From Pyrocephalus nanus (Eukaryota > Chordata > Aves > Passeriformes > Tyrannidae), in NCBI GenBank assembly GCA_038380795.1, contig CM076259.1:79953224-80017223 (forward strand): DNA of 64,000 nt. Direction: 5' to 3'. The notes beneath the pieces were generated by a model. The model searched no databases. It was given only the letters and a program-made list of their open reading frames with translations, and had not been told where the DNA came from. Every line of letters starts with the position of its first letter. Position 1 is the first letter of the stretch. A program made the translations under genes and the position numbers. Positions 17,301 through 28,299 of the stretch are shown here, piece after piece.

Positions 17301-20300
17301 CAGGAGATTGGGGATTTTTCTTTTAGGAGTGCTGACAGTTTAGCTCACGAAAGGAGCAGTGGCCCAAAAATTCTCTTGGTATAGGTGCTACACAAGACTG
17401 AAGTAAAAAGTTTCTGATCACGTAGGGAATAGGTGGGAAATGTTTATTAAGCACTAGAGGGGTAGCTGTAATACTGCTAAAGTTTTATAGATCTTCTGGC
17501 AGAAGCTTTGTAAGTTAAGACTTAATAAGTTACCAGCTTCTCAACAAAATTGGATCCAAAACTGATGTCAGGGGAGGAAGAATCAAGAAAAATGGCTGTA
17601 ATTGAGAAGTAATAGAAGGAATAGCTTTTACTTCCACAGCTAGTAATGATCACAGAACAAGATCAGACTGCTCTAAGCAATAGGAGAAGATTAAAAGCAG
17701 GCTGTATCTGGTATTCCTGGAAACTGGATGATATATTAAATGCACTTATGATATGAGTAATAAGATAGCTTTATGATATTTCTTTTATATATATATATAT
17801 ATTAAAATTAATTTTGCCCTGAAGCAGCATTTCTCTGACACTTAATTCGTGTTTGTCAAGAGCTCCCTGATTACAGGCATAATGAGTCATGTGTTTTTTT
17901 CCAGTAGTATATGTGTTGCATTATTTTTAATTTTGCTGTATCCCATGATTAGGGTTCTACCCCCACAATAAATTCTTGGAGTGCTGTGGTTGGTTAGTTG
18001 TTTTTTATTGGGTTTTCATGTCTTAGGGTCAACATACTAAAACTGAACACTTTTGCTTCTTCTTTCTTATTTGTTGCTATTTTCTAGTTTCCTCTAATGG
18101 TTAAAGTTGCATTACAAGCTTAAAGGACTGGCTAATGAGCCTGAGCATCTTCCTGATATATTTTTGTTTGGTATCATCTTTTTCTTGGTTCACTCCTGCT
18201 TTTGTTCCTTGGGCCTTGTATCACAGGGAAGACAGAGAGACTTTGTCAATATGTTAGCAAGAAAATTACTGACGCATATGGCAAAACAAGTGACAACACT
18301 TGTGGCTCTCATGCCCTGTGACTTCAATGGTTTGAGGGAGAAGAAAATGTGAAGAATCTTTGGTAGAGCAATGTATTTGATGCTGATGAAAGCATAAATG
18401 TTTTCGTTTTAACAGCAATAGGGCCTGCAATTTCTATGCAGATACTGATATTGATATCTATTACTTTGAGGGGGGCTGCAGGTTCGATACAGGAGACTGC
18501 TTTGGACAAGGTGGTAACCCAGTTATCTAAATCTCTAGCATGCTTTCTAGAAGGTGTAGCTTGTAAACATGTTTTGCTTTAGCTGATTTGCCAACAGATC
18601 ATAGTTGGCACTGAAAGCAAAATTCCTGTGAAAACTTGGAATGAATCTAGACTTTGCTAAGAAAATGCTCTAGACAACTTCACTTACATATTTCTTTTCC
18701 TAACATTGTGGTGCTGCTTTCTGTGATGATGGCAAAACTGAAATTAGCTTGGTATGCAGCTAAAAAAGAATGAATCCTCTCCTGTTAGAAGAGTTATCCA
18801 GGATTATGTTAGCTATCATAAATATCCTTTGCTTAGCAACAGGGAGGGCATTCAGGATATCAAGCCCACTGGAAAAAATACCTCTGACAGGGCTCTGTTG
18901 GGGTGGGTGGATAAGCTTTCCTGATAACACTGGTGCTTGCACTCCTGTCTGTCATCGTTTGCGTTGCTAGGATCTCTTTCACAAGTTTTGTGACAGACAT
19001 ATATGATACTCTGGCTCCTTTTGTTTACTGTCAAAAAGAACCATAATGTGGGGAAAGTGAACAGCAAAAGGATATGGAAAATAATGAAAAATTTGGGCAC
19101 ATAAGACTGTGGGTACCTATACTAGGGCAGCTGTTCTTGAAGGGAAAAAGAAGTATAAAAATTTCCTTTAGATTGCTGACAGGAAAAAACAATGTATGGT
19201 GACATTCCCCTTCTTTAATTTTTATGAACTTAGCTGCTTCAGCAAAATAGAAAAGAAATTATTTAGTCATAAAATGTGAAACTTCAATTAGAATTCAGGA
19301 GAATTGCTATGTATCATGCAAACCATTAATGGTGAAATGTATTTTTATTTACAGATGTAATTCCTGTTGTTGCTTCCAGATCAACTTCTCAATATGAATT
19401 GGTGGTTTCATTATCAGTCCACTCAGCCTGTTTGACTTTTTGTACTTTTTCTTCCAGGGGAAAAAGAGGATGAAGAGATAGTGGCAGAAATCATGAAGAG
19501 GCGTTTTTTTCCTGCTCTTATAAGTCATAAGACCTGGGAAGGCTTTCACTTTGCTGGCCACGAGATAAGAATTACAGAAGCCACTGATAGTTACGGGGCA
19601 GTCGTCTGGCCATCGGTACAATATTTTTGCAGTATTGTTATTTTTTATTTTTGGAGTCTTCTAGCTCTTTTTTATTTGTTTTATATGATAAATATGTTTT
19701 ATTATATGTGGCAAACCCAAAGAAATAATTCTGTGCTTCTCTGTCTCTGTTCTGGAAATCCCAAACCTGAATTTAGCCTGTTTTTGTTTAAATTTGTGGT
19801 TCTGAAAGCTTAGATGGTATTTCTTCTTTGTGCCCAAGTCATAAAAGGTCTATGATCTTGTGTCTCCTCCTCATTTACCAGTAACTTTTGATCCTATTAG
19901 GCAATTATAAGCATATTTTGAAGGAAATATGGCAGTTTTATGCTTATTGCAATTCTGTACATTTTATAAATACAGATGGCTGTGTATCAGGCAGATCCAG
20001 GTTGTGGAAACAACTATGCTACAAGCTCACAAGATATTAGCACTCATAGAAGCTACTCAGCCTACTCATGTAAGAAACAAATTTACCTTATAAATACATA
20101 GGCATGGGAAAAGGAGCTTTCAGTTTCTTGAGCAGCCAGAAATCTAGCGGGAGAGAACTGTTGTCCTTGGCTCTTGATATAAGAACCTGAGCACATCCAC
20201 CATACAAGGAGCCTTCGTCAAGGTTTTGAATCTGTACAATGTAGCTAACTGACTGTTTGAAAATAATTAAGACTGAAAGAAACCATCAGAAGGTGCTACA

Positions 20301-23300
20301 CTGAACTATTGGCACTTGTGGCTTCCAGGGAACAGTCTCTGTGGGAGAGACCCAGGAGGCTCCATTTCTGTCCCAACTGTATGAGCCTCCTAGGTTCATT
20401 CAGCTGTGATATTCCTTGTTTTAGGAGACCTGGACAAATAATCTATATGATATGTTTTAGTGATCTCAGTGCACGTCCTCATGGAAAGTTTGGCTGAGTG
20501 CCGATTATTCTCACAGAATCATGGGCTTCCTTTTTTGGAAGGGCTTGGCGAGTTTTGCTGTGTGTAAGGAAGACAACCTTTCCATCTGGGTTTCTTAATG
20601 TTCTCCTTTCCTCTTGATCTAGCTTTACTTGGACTCTTCTGAAAAAAGTCAGCCAGATTTTTCAAGAGGGAAGAAACTTTAACAAAAATAAAGTTTCTAT
20701 ATGTTTCATGGAAAGGCAGAACTCTCAGATGCTTTGATTCTGCTAGCTGGTTTCTACAGCAGAATAGGGCAAAACTCTGAGGGGAGGAATTATAGGAGTT
20801 TATGGAATAACAGGAAATCCTAATATAATGTGCCAAATATCAGTCAAATATCAGATCCAATCTGATTAATTAGTCCTGGTTCTCACAGACTTATTCCTTT
20901 AGCAGGGCTCACATTACCTACTCTTTTATGGTCTGAATTAAGAGGTAGAAAACAAAAACTTTGTTTGAATTTCTAGAATGTTAACACTGGATCAACAGTC
21001 CTGTTCCTTCTTAATTAGTTAAAAGCAAAACTAAGAGTGTAATTTTATTGTGCCAGACCAAGCCACTAATAATTGCCTTTCCAAATGGTCATCTGTATTG
21101 CAAGGGGATGTGGCAACCATCATATATATTTGTCAGTAGAGGCTATATAATTATCATAGTCTGGGCAAAAATATGGGAGACAAGCTCGAAACTATATTTG
21201 CCAGAGATGAAAAATTAACAATTTCTATTTCAACAGTGAACTAAAATTCATTGATTAGTGTGAGACAAGGCAGATAAGTTGAAGGGGCTTCTCAATCACA
21301 GTTTATAAATACATGCGTAGGGATCTGTTGTAGAGGGCTCTTTGTGGCTATATGTGCTATGAAAGCTTGCTAAGCTTAACAAGGTAAGCACATAGAAACT
21401 GAAAACAAACTGAACTGGAAGAAAAGGGGGTAAATCTATTCATCCCTTTTGAATCATTATGGTAATTAATTGTTAGAAATAATTTACTACTTGAAGAACT
21501 TAACAAGGGTTGTTGTGGATTTTCTCTCACAAGCAGCTCTAATATCAAGATGTCTTTGTGAAGGGCACCTTTTAAATCCATCAGAAGTTCCAGTTATAAG
21601 CAGGATTTGCTGACTGTAATTTTACAGCTCATGTAAGATTATCTAATTGCAATTGTTCCCTCTGGCTGTAATAATTTACAAACCTATATGGTTGCATGTT
21701 GTGGCATTTATTTTGTGACCTATACGTCTCAAAGATCATAGTGAATTGTGATCCTTTAGGGATAATGCTTACATAAATATTGCTGATTTGAACAGACAAC
21801 AGGTTTTTTGCATGTTTTGGAATAACAATGCATATTTACTGAAGGGGTTTATTTCATTAATTTATTCAGTATGTTCATGGATTTCCTCCACTACAGGCTC
21901 TTGTTCTGTGTTATTTTTTGGAAACTAATTCTAAACAATATAATTTGATTGACAAAAGTGTGATTGAAATTGGAGCTGGAACTGGGTTGGTCTCCATAGT
22001 AGCCAGCTTACTGGGTGAGTATATGCCATTGCTCTTATGCTCCGAGAAATATCTCTCAGATGAATAATGGAGGACAAAGGAAGTTGCTTAGTTCTTCCAA
22101 ATCACTGTTGTTTGAGACCGAGGAACATTAAATTCTAAAAGGCACGTTTGGAAACATGCTTTGTTACTTCTTTTTCTATGAGTGTATTGATGCAATAAAG
22201 GAGTAAATGTATTTTCATTAATTGTGTTAAAGAAAGGACCAAAATAAGAAATTAGTGGCTTCACAGGATGTCAGTTGGAGCCAGATGTAGGTATGAGCAA
22301 TGCATCCACTTCCCTTGACCAAACAGCTCTTGGATGCCAGATCACTTTCTATCCATTTGTGTTTCAGTATTTTCCTTCAGCAACTTGATTTTCCTGCTAC
22401 AGACACTGTTGTGTTTTCTCTCATGGCAGCCTATTCTTTCTCAAAAGTATTCCAGTTCATTTTAATGGAACTTTAGCTTTCTGTAGTCTGAGAAAGCTTC
22501 TTTCTATGTGAAAAGGAAAGAACCTGAAGCAATGCTTAAATCTCGTGCTGACTTCTTGGAGTCAGTAACTGGCATTCCTTGATCCTTAGCTGGTCACTGT
22601 ACTTTTAACCAATATGATATCAAGATACAGTAAGTATCTAATTTCTCCCAACCAGCTGCATTTAGATGGCAATCTACAGAACAATAGAACTATGATGAAA
22701 AAAGTATTTATTTCAAGCACAATGTCTAAGAGTTATTGGGAGCATTTGCATTGTTCTGTTACCCTCAGTGGGAGCTATCTGATGAAACCAGTTCCTTGTG
22801 CAGTGGCTTTTTTGAATGGACTTTTAGTCAAGTCTTGAAGTATATTAAAATATTCTATTTGTTCTCTCCATGTTACAGGTGCCCTTGTGACCGCCACAGA
22901 TTTGCCAGAATTACTGGGAAACCTTCAGCACAATGTTTTTCACAATACAAAGCTGAAAAGCAAGCACCAGCCTTGTGTTAAGGAATTGTCTTGGGGAACT
23001 GATCTGGAAAAGAACTTTCCTAGGTCTTCCTGTCACTTTGACTACATTATGGCTGCTGATGTAGTTTACCACCATCCGTTCCTGGATGAACTCCTCCTAA
23101 CTTTTGATCACTTATGCAAGAATGATACTGTTATTCTGTGGGCTATGAAATTTAGGTTGGAGGAAGAGAACCGATTTGTGGACAGATTTCAGACACTGTT
23201 TGACTTAGAGATGATTTCTAATTTCCCGAGTTTGAACATAGCCTTGTATAAAGCAATGAGGAAAGGCAGGATGAAAGCCAGCCTTCCAAAGTGGTCTGAA

Positions 23301-23312
23301 AGTGAGATATAG
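9002..23312 (+). CDS. METTL21E: METTL21E, protein-lysine methyltransferase (four exons)
   Basis: This is an S-adenosylmethionine-dependent methyltransferase of the METTL21 (MTF16) group, which methylates lysines of proteins; mammalian METTL21C and METTL21E are mainly expressed in skeletal muscle. Coding exons are 9017-9086 (start, inferred), 19458-19615, 21897-22014 and 22879-23312, giving 780 bases (259 residues) with every junction phase agreeing. Motif I is IEIGAGTG (residues 99-106), the post-I acidic residue lies in TATDLPELLGN (about 120-130), and the family's DVVY is at 176-179 in MAADVVYHHPF. The W-P-S at the second junction and CVKELSWG are also typical. As I recall mouse Mettl21e, it agrees closely and better than METTL21C, and the position after ERCC5 fits METTL21E. 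No stop or frameshift is seen, unlike the human pseudogene METTL21EP. The substrate cannot be read from sequence. The first exon is the weakest part of the model. Confidence 0.93.
10770..10985 (-). mobile_element. CR1 LINE 3'-end fragment
   Basis: It starts with the tail octamer (gatcatagaatcac), then 'ttaaagaccatccagttc', 'tctgccatgggcagagacac', 'ctagaccaggttgctcaaag', 'ccatggatgggacatctac' and 'ctctgggcaacctgttccag'. This is the standard CR1 3' region read on the minus strand, truncated at its 5' side and lying in the METTL21E intron. No coding sequence. Confidence 0.93.
12235..12330 (+). repeat. A/C-rich low-complexity stretch
   Basis: A nearly pure A and C stretch with runs such as accaaccaaaaacc and an A run of over 20 bases. 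It looks like a decayed simple repeat or poly(A). Confidence 0.85.
14305..14330 (+). repeat. (AT)n microsatellite
   Basis: Thirteen uninterrupted AT units within the METTL21E intron. Confidence 0.95.
16971..17005 (+). repeat. 17-18-base tandem duplication
   Basis: Two adjacent copies of gtgtcttttgcagt plus 'atga' and 'gtg' ends (16971-16988 and 16989-17005). Confidence 0.8.
19458..19615 (+). CDS. METTL21E: METTL21E exon with family N-terminal region
   Basis: The acceptor is TTTTTCTTCCAG with AG at 19456-19457. The exon enters with two bases (phase 1 upstream) and reads EKEDEEIVAEIMKRRFFPAL, then KTWEGFHFAGHEIRITEATD and SYGAVVWPS. The F-x-x-x-x-H-x-I-x-I-x-E and YGAVVWP blocks are typical of METTL21 proteins, and VAEIM points to the E member. 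The donor is TCG|GTACAA at 19616, phase 0. Confidence 0.95.
21897..22014 (+). CDS. METTL21E: METTL21E exon with SAM-binding motif I
   Basis: The acceptor CACTACAG ends at 21896. The exon reads ALVLCYFLETNSKQYNLIDK, then SVIEIGAGTGLVSIVASLLG. The E-x-G-x-G-x-G glycine loop that binds the methyl donor is intact. The donor is G|GTGAGT at 22015, phase 1. Confidence 0.97.
22879..23312 (+). CDS. METTL21E: METTL21E terminal coding exon
   Basis: The acceptor TGTTACAG ends at 22878. The exon reads (G)ALVTATDLPELLGNLQHN, CVKELSWGTDLEKNFPRSS, FDYIMAADVVYHHPFLDELL, VILWAMKFRLEEENRFVDRF and FPSLNIALYKAMRK, and ends at TAG (23310-23312). It holds the acidic adenosine-binding residue, the DVVY family motif and the C-terminal strands of the Rossmann fold. 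The tail after YKAMRK (about 16 residues) is lysine- and serine-rich and less conserved. Confidence 0.97.
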
Positions 23313-24300
23313 GAAGGTGACAGTTTCAGCTGTTCTGCAGCTTGTTCTCTTTTTAATAATTTCCATGTTAGTAGCTTCTGACATCTACATGAATGACACT
23401 TTTAGAGGTAGCTAAAGCAAAGCATCCTATTCATAATGCCTCCCTAACAAATTGCTAAATTCAATTTGCTGATAGTTTTATACACAGAAGAGGTGTATTT
23501 TTGACATTTTCTTGACTTTTATGTGCTAAGCTGACAACTCTAATAACTTTCACTAGTCTTACCATTATTGTTATGGGTCATGTAATGAATATTTCCAAAA
23601 GCTTTTAGTTATAGCTTTGAGTAGTGTCTTATATGATCAACCAATCATTTAAAACTCAAGACTATCATGAATCTTTGTATTTAAAAGTTGGAGTGTTAAA
23701 TCTGATCTTTTCCCATTCTCACTCTCATGTTAATCCTTCCTTGGAACACCCTTAATAGGATGTTAAATTAGCTGAGAAAAACCTCACCACCTATATTGTC
23801 ATAATACAGGGGTAGAATTTATTAGTTACCCTTTGATTTAATGATTATACTTCCATTTTTTATTTAGATTCAGAGATTCTTCATCAGCTGCACGCTTGAG
23901 GGAGTTAAATGTTTTGTTGCTTGAACAAGTGCTCAATATGTAAGTTGTATAAGAAGAGTACAGCACATCGCCAGCTGTCCTTTTCAAAGACCTTAGATTC
24001 TTGGACGTCTGCTCCTCCAAAAATAGACGGTTATCTGGACCTCAGGGAACAACAATGGAAAAGTGACAGTGGCCGTGAAGGGAGGAACTTTGCATTGCCA
24101 GCTGCTGGTGGCTGGAGGTAGAAAACTAAACCAGACTGTCATAGTGTGGCTGAGGCATGGACATGCTTAGATATTTGTTACGTTTTGTAATATAGACAAA
24201 ATATTTTCCTCCTAGTCCTCAGGACTGTGTGCTTCTGCTTACAGTGGCCTATCCAATAATTTTCTTATGGGGAGATTAATAAAATTATTATTTTCACATA
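23313..24300 (+). terminator. METTL21E: METTL21E 3' UTR and candidate poly(A) signal
   Basis: The first clear AATAAA after the stop is at 24278-24283, followed by a T-rich, G-containing stretch (ttctgattctgtttgatttt). That gives a 3' UTR of about 1 kb. No repeat is recognised in it. An earlier variant signal could be used instead. Confidence 0.5.
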
Positions 24301-27300
24301 CCATATTTTCTGATTCTGTTTGATTTTGAGACCTTCAATTCCCTTGCAGGCTAGAGAAGAGAGCTTTGTCACCTCTGCTGTAGCAGTCAATTGCCCTAGC
24401 AATATGAAGGCTCTGGGGACTGTGTCTTTAACTTTTTAGCCCCTATTTGTACTTCCTTGAAGTCTATTTTATGTATTGTAGATCTGAGCATTTTTTTAAT
24501 TGTTGATTTTCCGAGCATACTAGCTAGTGTTTATACCTCTGATTGGGGCAGATGCATGTTACTTATTTCCTCTGCTGCCTGGCACACGTATGGGGCAGAA
24601 CTATGGTAAGTGGCTGGTACAACTGGGATGTATTTTTTTCTCCCAGCTGAACATTTGGTTTTCTTGGGACTAAGGTGCCCAGTGTTAGAGAAGAAGGGTT
24701 GCAGAGAGGAAAGGCAGAGCTGCCAAGCTTTTCCAGTGAGAGCTGGGTATATTATGTGTGAAAGGAGGTGGTGAAGAGAATTTTGGGGGAGAGCAGATGA
24801 GGATGTTGCGGGAGGCATCTGTTTTTGGAGGGAGAGTTGCAGAGAAAAGGTAGCTGTAGGGAGAGGGTCAGATGGAAAAAGAGAAAGAATAATGAGAATG
24901 ACTTCAAAAAATGTTAGGAACCATAGCACAGCCTTTGTTGCTACTGACTGTAATGGGGGCATCCACGGTGAGACATGGATAAAACTAAAGCAATCAGCAG
25001 TATGTGATGGTCCAGGACAGCAAATGAGAAGAAAGGGAGTCAAATCTGCTTTTTAGCTTTCCTGATGAGAGGTCACATGTGAGATTTTGATTTGGAGGTT
25101 ATTAGAGAAAAAGCTCCTAATCGTCATCAGTTAGTTTCCTGTGACAAGGTTTGTAGATACAGGTAGCATCTTTTATTGGATCAATCACTATAGCTAGAAA
25201 ATTAGACTCTATGCCATCTGACAGGAAGTATTACTCCTCCTTACAGATGTTATTATGCATATGGCCTTAGATTATTACAGCTGCAGAAAAACATGACTGC
25301 AGAATGGAAATATTTTTTCCAGACTATTTAATAGAAATAGTTCAGTGTAAGTGAATAAAGAAACAAACACAGATTTCTGCCATTGCTTGATTTCCTTTCC
25401 CTGCTTCCTTATAACTTGTTTGCAACCATCTACTGCAATTGACACTGCAATCCTTGTATCCAAAAGGGCATCCCTGTCTACAAATGTTTCATGGATAAAT
25501 GGATTGGCACTATAGTTACTGGGTAACAGTGAAATGATCTTGTAAATTCCAAAGTGATGAAGGCTAAAGAGGAAGACCACAGTAAAGTGGTTAAGTGTGA
25601 TCACTTTTAAATAGCTGACTAGCCCTCCTGTTTGGGCAACAGACTGATTCCCGCTGAGCTTCTGCTGAAGTCAACAAGAGATGCCTTTGTCGAATGGATT
25701 CGGGATTGGCCATGTTAGGTCCAATAGCTTGTTAATATTTACTGGAATGTAACATCAGTTCTCTTTCTCACAAGTCTGCCTAGCACCTCTGTGTGAAGCT
25801 TCCTGGGAAATCTCTGGTGACTGGCTGCTCTATTGTACAGCCAGCTTTTGTCCTCTGGTGTGATGGACAGGTTATTAGCCATGACCACTGGAGGGTGAGT
25901 TTGTATGTGACATTTGCCTATGGAGTTTATTTACGCTCTTTGAGAACAAGTCTCACATGAATGGCAAGTATTACTGACCCCTAAAGTCAGTCATAATTTT
26001 AATAACCACTTATTCTTTGTTTTAATGTTTCAGATAAAGGATCAAATTGTTATTCAGTGCATTGTGTTGCTAATAGACATGGCATTTGTATCGGTAGTTT
26101 GTGAAAGGCAGAGGGAAAAGAAGGTCAGTAAAATTTGTGGGTGAAAGAGCTTCACCTTTGAGGAATGCCAGAGGATCTGCCTATGCTAGTAGTTTTTGCA
26201 GTCTTATAGATTGTTATGGTAATCTTACTCATTGAAGAGATAAACTGGTATGTATGGTATAAGTTAAATCCATTCCTCTGCTTTTCTATATTCCAATATA
26301 AGAATAATTTATTGAGCAACTGTATAATTAAGTAACTTGATGGTATTTGCTAAATTTTTCCCAAACAATGTTTTTCAAGTGCTAACCTTAACCCTAATGT
26401 TTTCAGGAAGGGTTCTTTCTGTATAAAATCGTATCTATAAAAAATCATATATATATAAAAATAATATAAAAATCATATATAAATTATATATAAATGACAT
26501 ATATATAAATGATATATATAGATAGATACTATATATAAAATAATTACAGTGACTTACTTTGCTGCTTATTATATAATAACTTCATCAAGGTATTCTACAA
26601 ATCATTGTCTTTTCTTTCTCAGAATTAAAGTAACAAACACTTTCAACATTGTGGGGTTTCCATATGGTAATATTGTGGTTTTGTCTCTGTCTTGCTGAAT
26701 TGCCATGTTGCAACTTGGAGTGATTTGGTTTCATTTGTATTATTATGCCCACCCATGTGGCCTCTTGCCTCCTATGAAAACTGTAAGAAAAAGCTGTAGC
26801 TCCTGAAAAATTAGAAAAAAACCATTCAACTGACAGTACATATCTATTGTGCAAAAACTCATTTTTGTTTAGAAGCAGTAATGGAGCCTCAGCCTAAGAA
26901 ACGGAACTACCAAAAATACCCAAATAACTACCCATGGCACAAATGGCAGTTGAATGATGCACAACTTACATTACCCACTATACAAGCACTAGTAGTGTAA
27001 GGTGAGCAAAACATACTAGAAGGATACCACGTGTCCTCCTTAATGGATCTTTAAGGCAAATCACCTTTGAGTATGTCAGCACAGGAAACTTGGTCATCTG
27101 AAGAAATACTACATTTATCAAACACCACAGGATCCTAAAACTTGAATGGATTTAGAAGACTCCGATTCATCTAACGCTTTTTGAACTCTGGAGACCTGAA
27201 AGGTGCAGGACTTTCCCCTACTCATAGCCACTCTTACTGCACTGGTAACCAGTTCAGTGAGGAAGAGATATAGATGCCATCAAAATATTGCTGCTCCATG

Positions 27301-27674
27301 GGTGTAAGTAAGAAATTGATAAGTTAATTCTTATAATAACTCTGTGACATAAGGGAAATATTGTTACTCAGGTGTAAAGAGAAGAGGAGACAGAGCAAAG
27401 GGTCAAGTGATTTAACCTCAGTCAGTGGTAAGGCCAGTACCAAGGTTCTTTCACAGTAAAAATAACGTCCTGTGCTTTGAATTTGCTCACATTGAGAAAA
27501 AAAAAAAAATTATTGAATGAAAACAAATGTTTCCATGCCACTCTAGATAAATTGTAAGCACCCTAAAAGTATAAGCACTCAGCAATAAGCAAGACTAATG
27601 TAAATTTTTCCTTTTGCGTAATTATGCTATCCAATCATAAAATACACAGACTATACTGGGTACTCTGGAATTTC
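24301..27674. other. Intergenic interval downstream of METTL21E
   Basis: No gene is recognised. A purine-rich + strand at about 24660-24900 leaves a 170-codon Ser/Leu/Pro-rich frame open on the minus strand (24531-25043), which I read as composition bias. An AT-repeat cluster lies at 26422-26545. The rest is unique-looking AT-rich sequence. Confidence 0.6.
26422..26545 (+). repeat. AT-rich tandem-like cluster
   Basis: Repeated variants of 'tataaaaatcatatata' and 'aaatgacatatatata', with short gata units, over about 120 bases. Almost no G or C. It is an impure microsatellite or minisatellite. Confidence 0.85.
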
Positions 27675-28290
27675 AGAATCATTCAGGTTGGAAGGCACCT
27701 CTGAAGGTTACCTAGTCCTATCTCCTGGCCAAATCTGGGCCGGATTCAAAGTATGAAGACCTTACTCAGTTTCTCTAATTGGTACATCAAAATCTTGAAG
27801 AAAGGAGATGTCATAATATATCTGAGCAGCCTATTACTTTCTTTTTTTATCCTCTCACATATCCAAATGGAATTTCTCTTGCTACAACTGGGCATCTGTC
27901 TTTTGTCATTTTGCAGTGCACCTTTGGCTTCATCTTCTCTATAACTCTCTTGTTAGGTAGCAGAAGACAGCTATGAGATCTACCCCTAATCTTCCTCTCA
28001 ACAAACCCGTTACTCTCAGCCTTTGCTTCCTCCAGCCCCTGAACCCTTTTAGTCCCCTTCTGGATTCTCTTTAGTTTGTTAAGATTTCTACCATTAATGA
28101 TTCCCCAAGTGGACACAGTACTGCAGATGGGGTGTCATTATGCCACACAGTGGGGTAATTATCACTTTGAATGATCTACTGGCTACACTCTTGCCAGTGC
28201 AGTTAACTTGCATCATTTGCAAGAATATGTGCAGGGTGCCATGCATTTGAACCTCTTCTCATGTACTGCAAATCCGCCCCCATCTTTATC
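27675..28290 (-). mobile_element. CR1 LINE 3' region, old copy
   Basis: It starts with the CR1 tail text (gaatcattcaggttggaagg), then weaker blocks in consensus order: 'ggaatttctcttgctacaac', 'cagtgcacctttggcttcat', 'aggtagcagaagacagctat', 'gtggacacagtactgcagat' and 'ctactggctacactcttgcc'. The order is CR1 3' UTR into the end of the second open reading frame, read on the minus strand. Divergence is high and there is no intact frame. The right end is approximate. Confidence 0.85.
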
Positions 28291-28299
28291 CTCTCCTCG

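Larger units (their letters stand above)
9087..19457 (+). other. METTL21E: Long first visible intron of METTL21E
   Basis: About 10.4 kb if the 9002 exon is right. It holds a CR1 fragment (10770-10985), an A/C-rich stretch (12235-12330), an (AT)n microsatellite (14305-14330), an A run near 17206-17219, short AT repeats near 17787-17803 and a small tandem duplication (16971-17005). No other coding exon with matching phase and a recognisable METTL21 sequence was seen. Open frames of 60-90 codons here look random. Confidence 0.6.

Noticed and set aside
24531..25043. 170-codon minus-strand frame
   Set aside because: The + strand is purine-rich (GGAGAGAG-like runs), which leaves the opposite strand open. 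The product is Ser/Leu/Pro-rich without motifs or splice context.
26384..26398. Telomere-like CCTTAACCCTAA stretch
   Set aside because: Only about two units, too short to call an interstitial telomere repeat.
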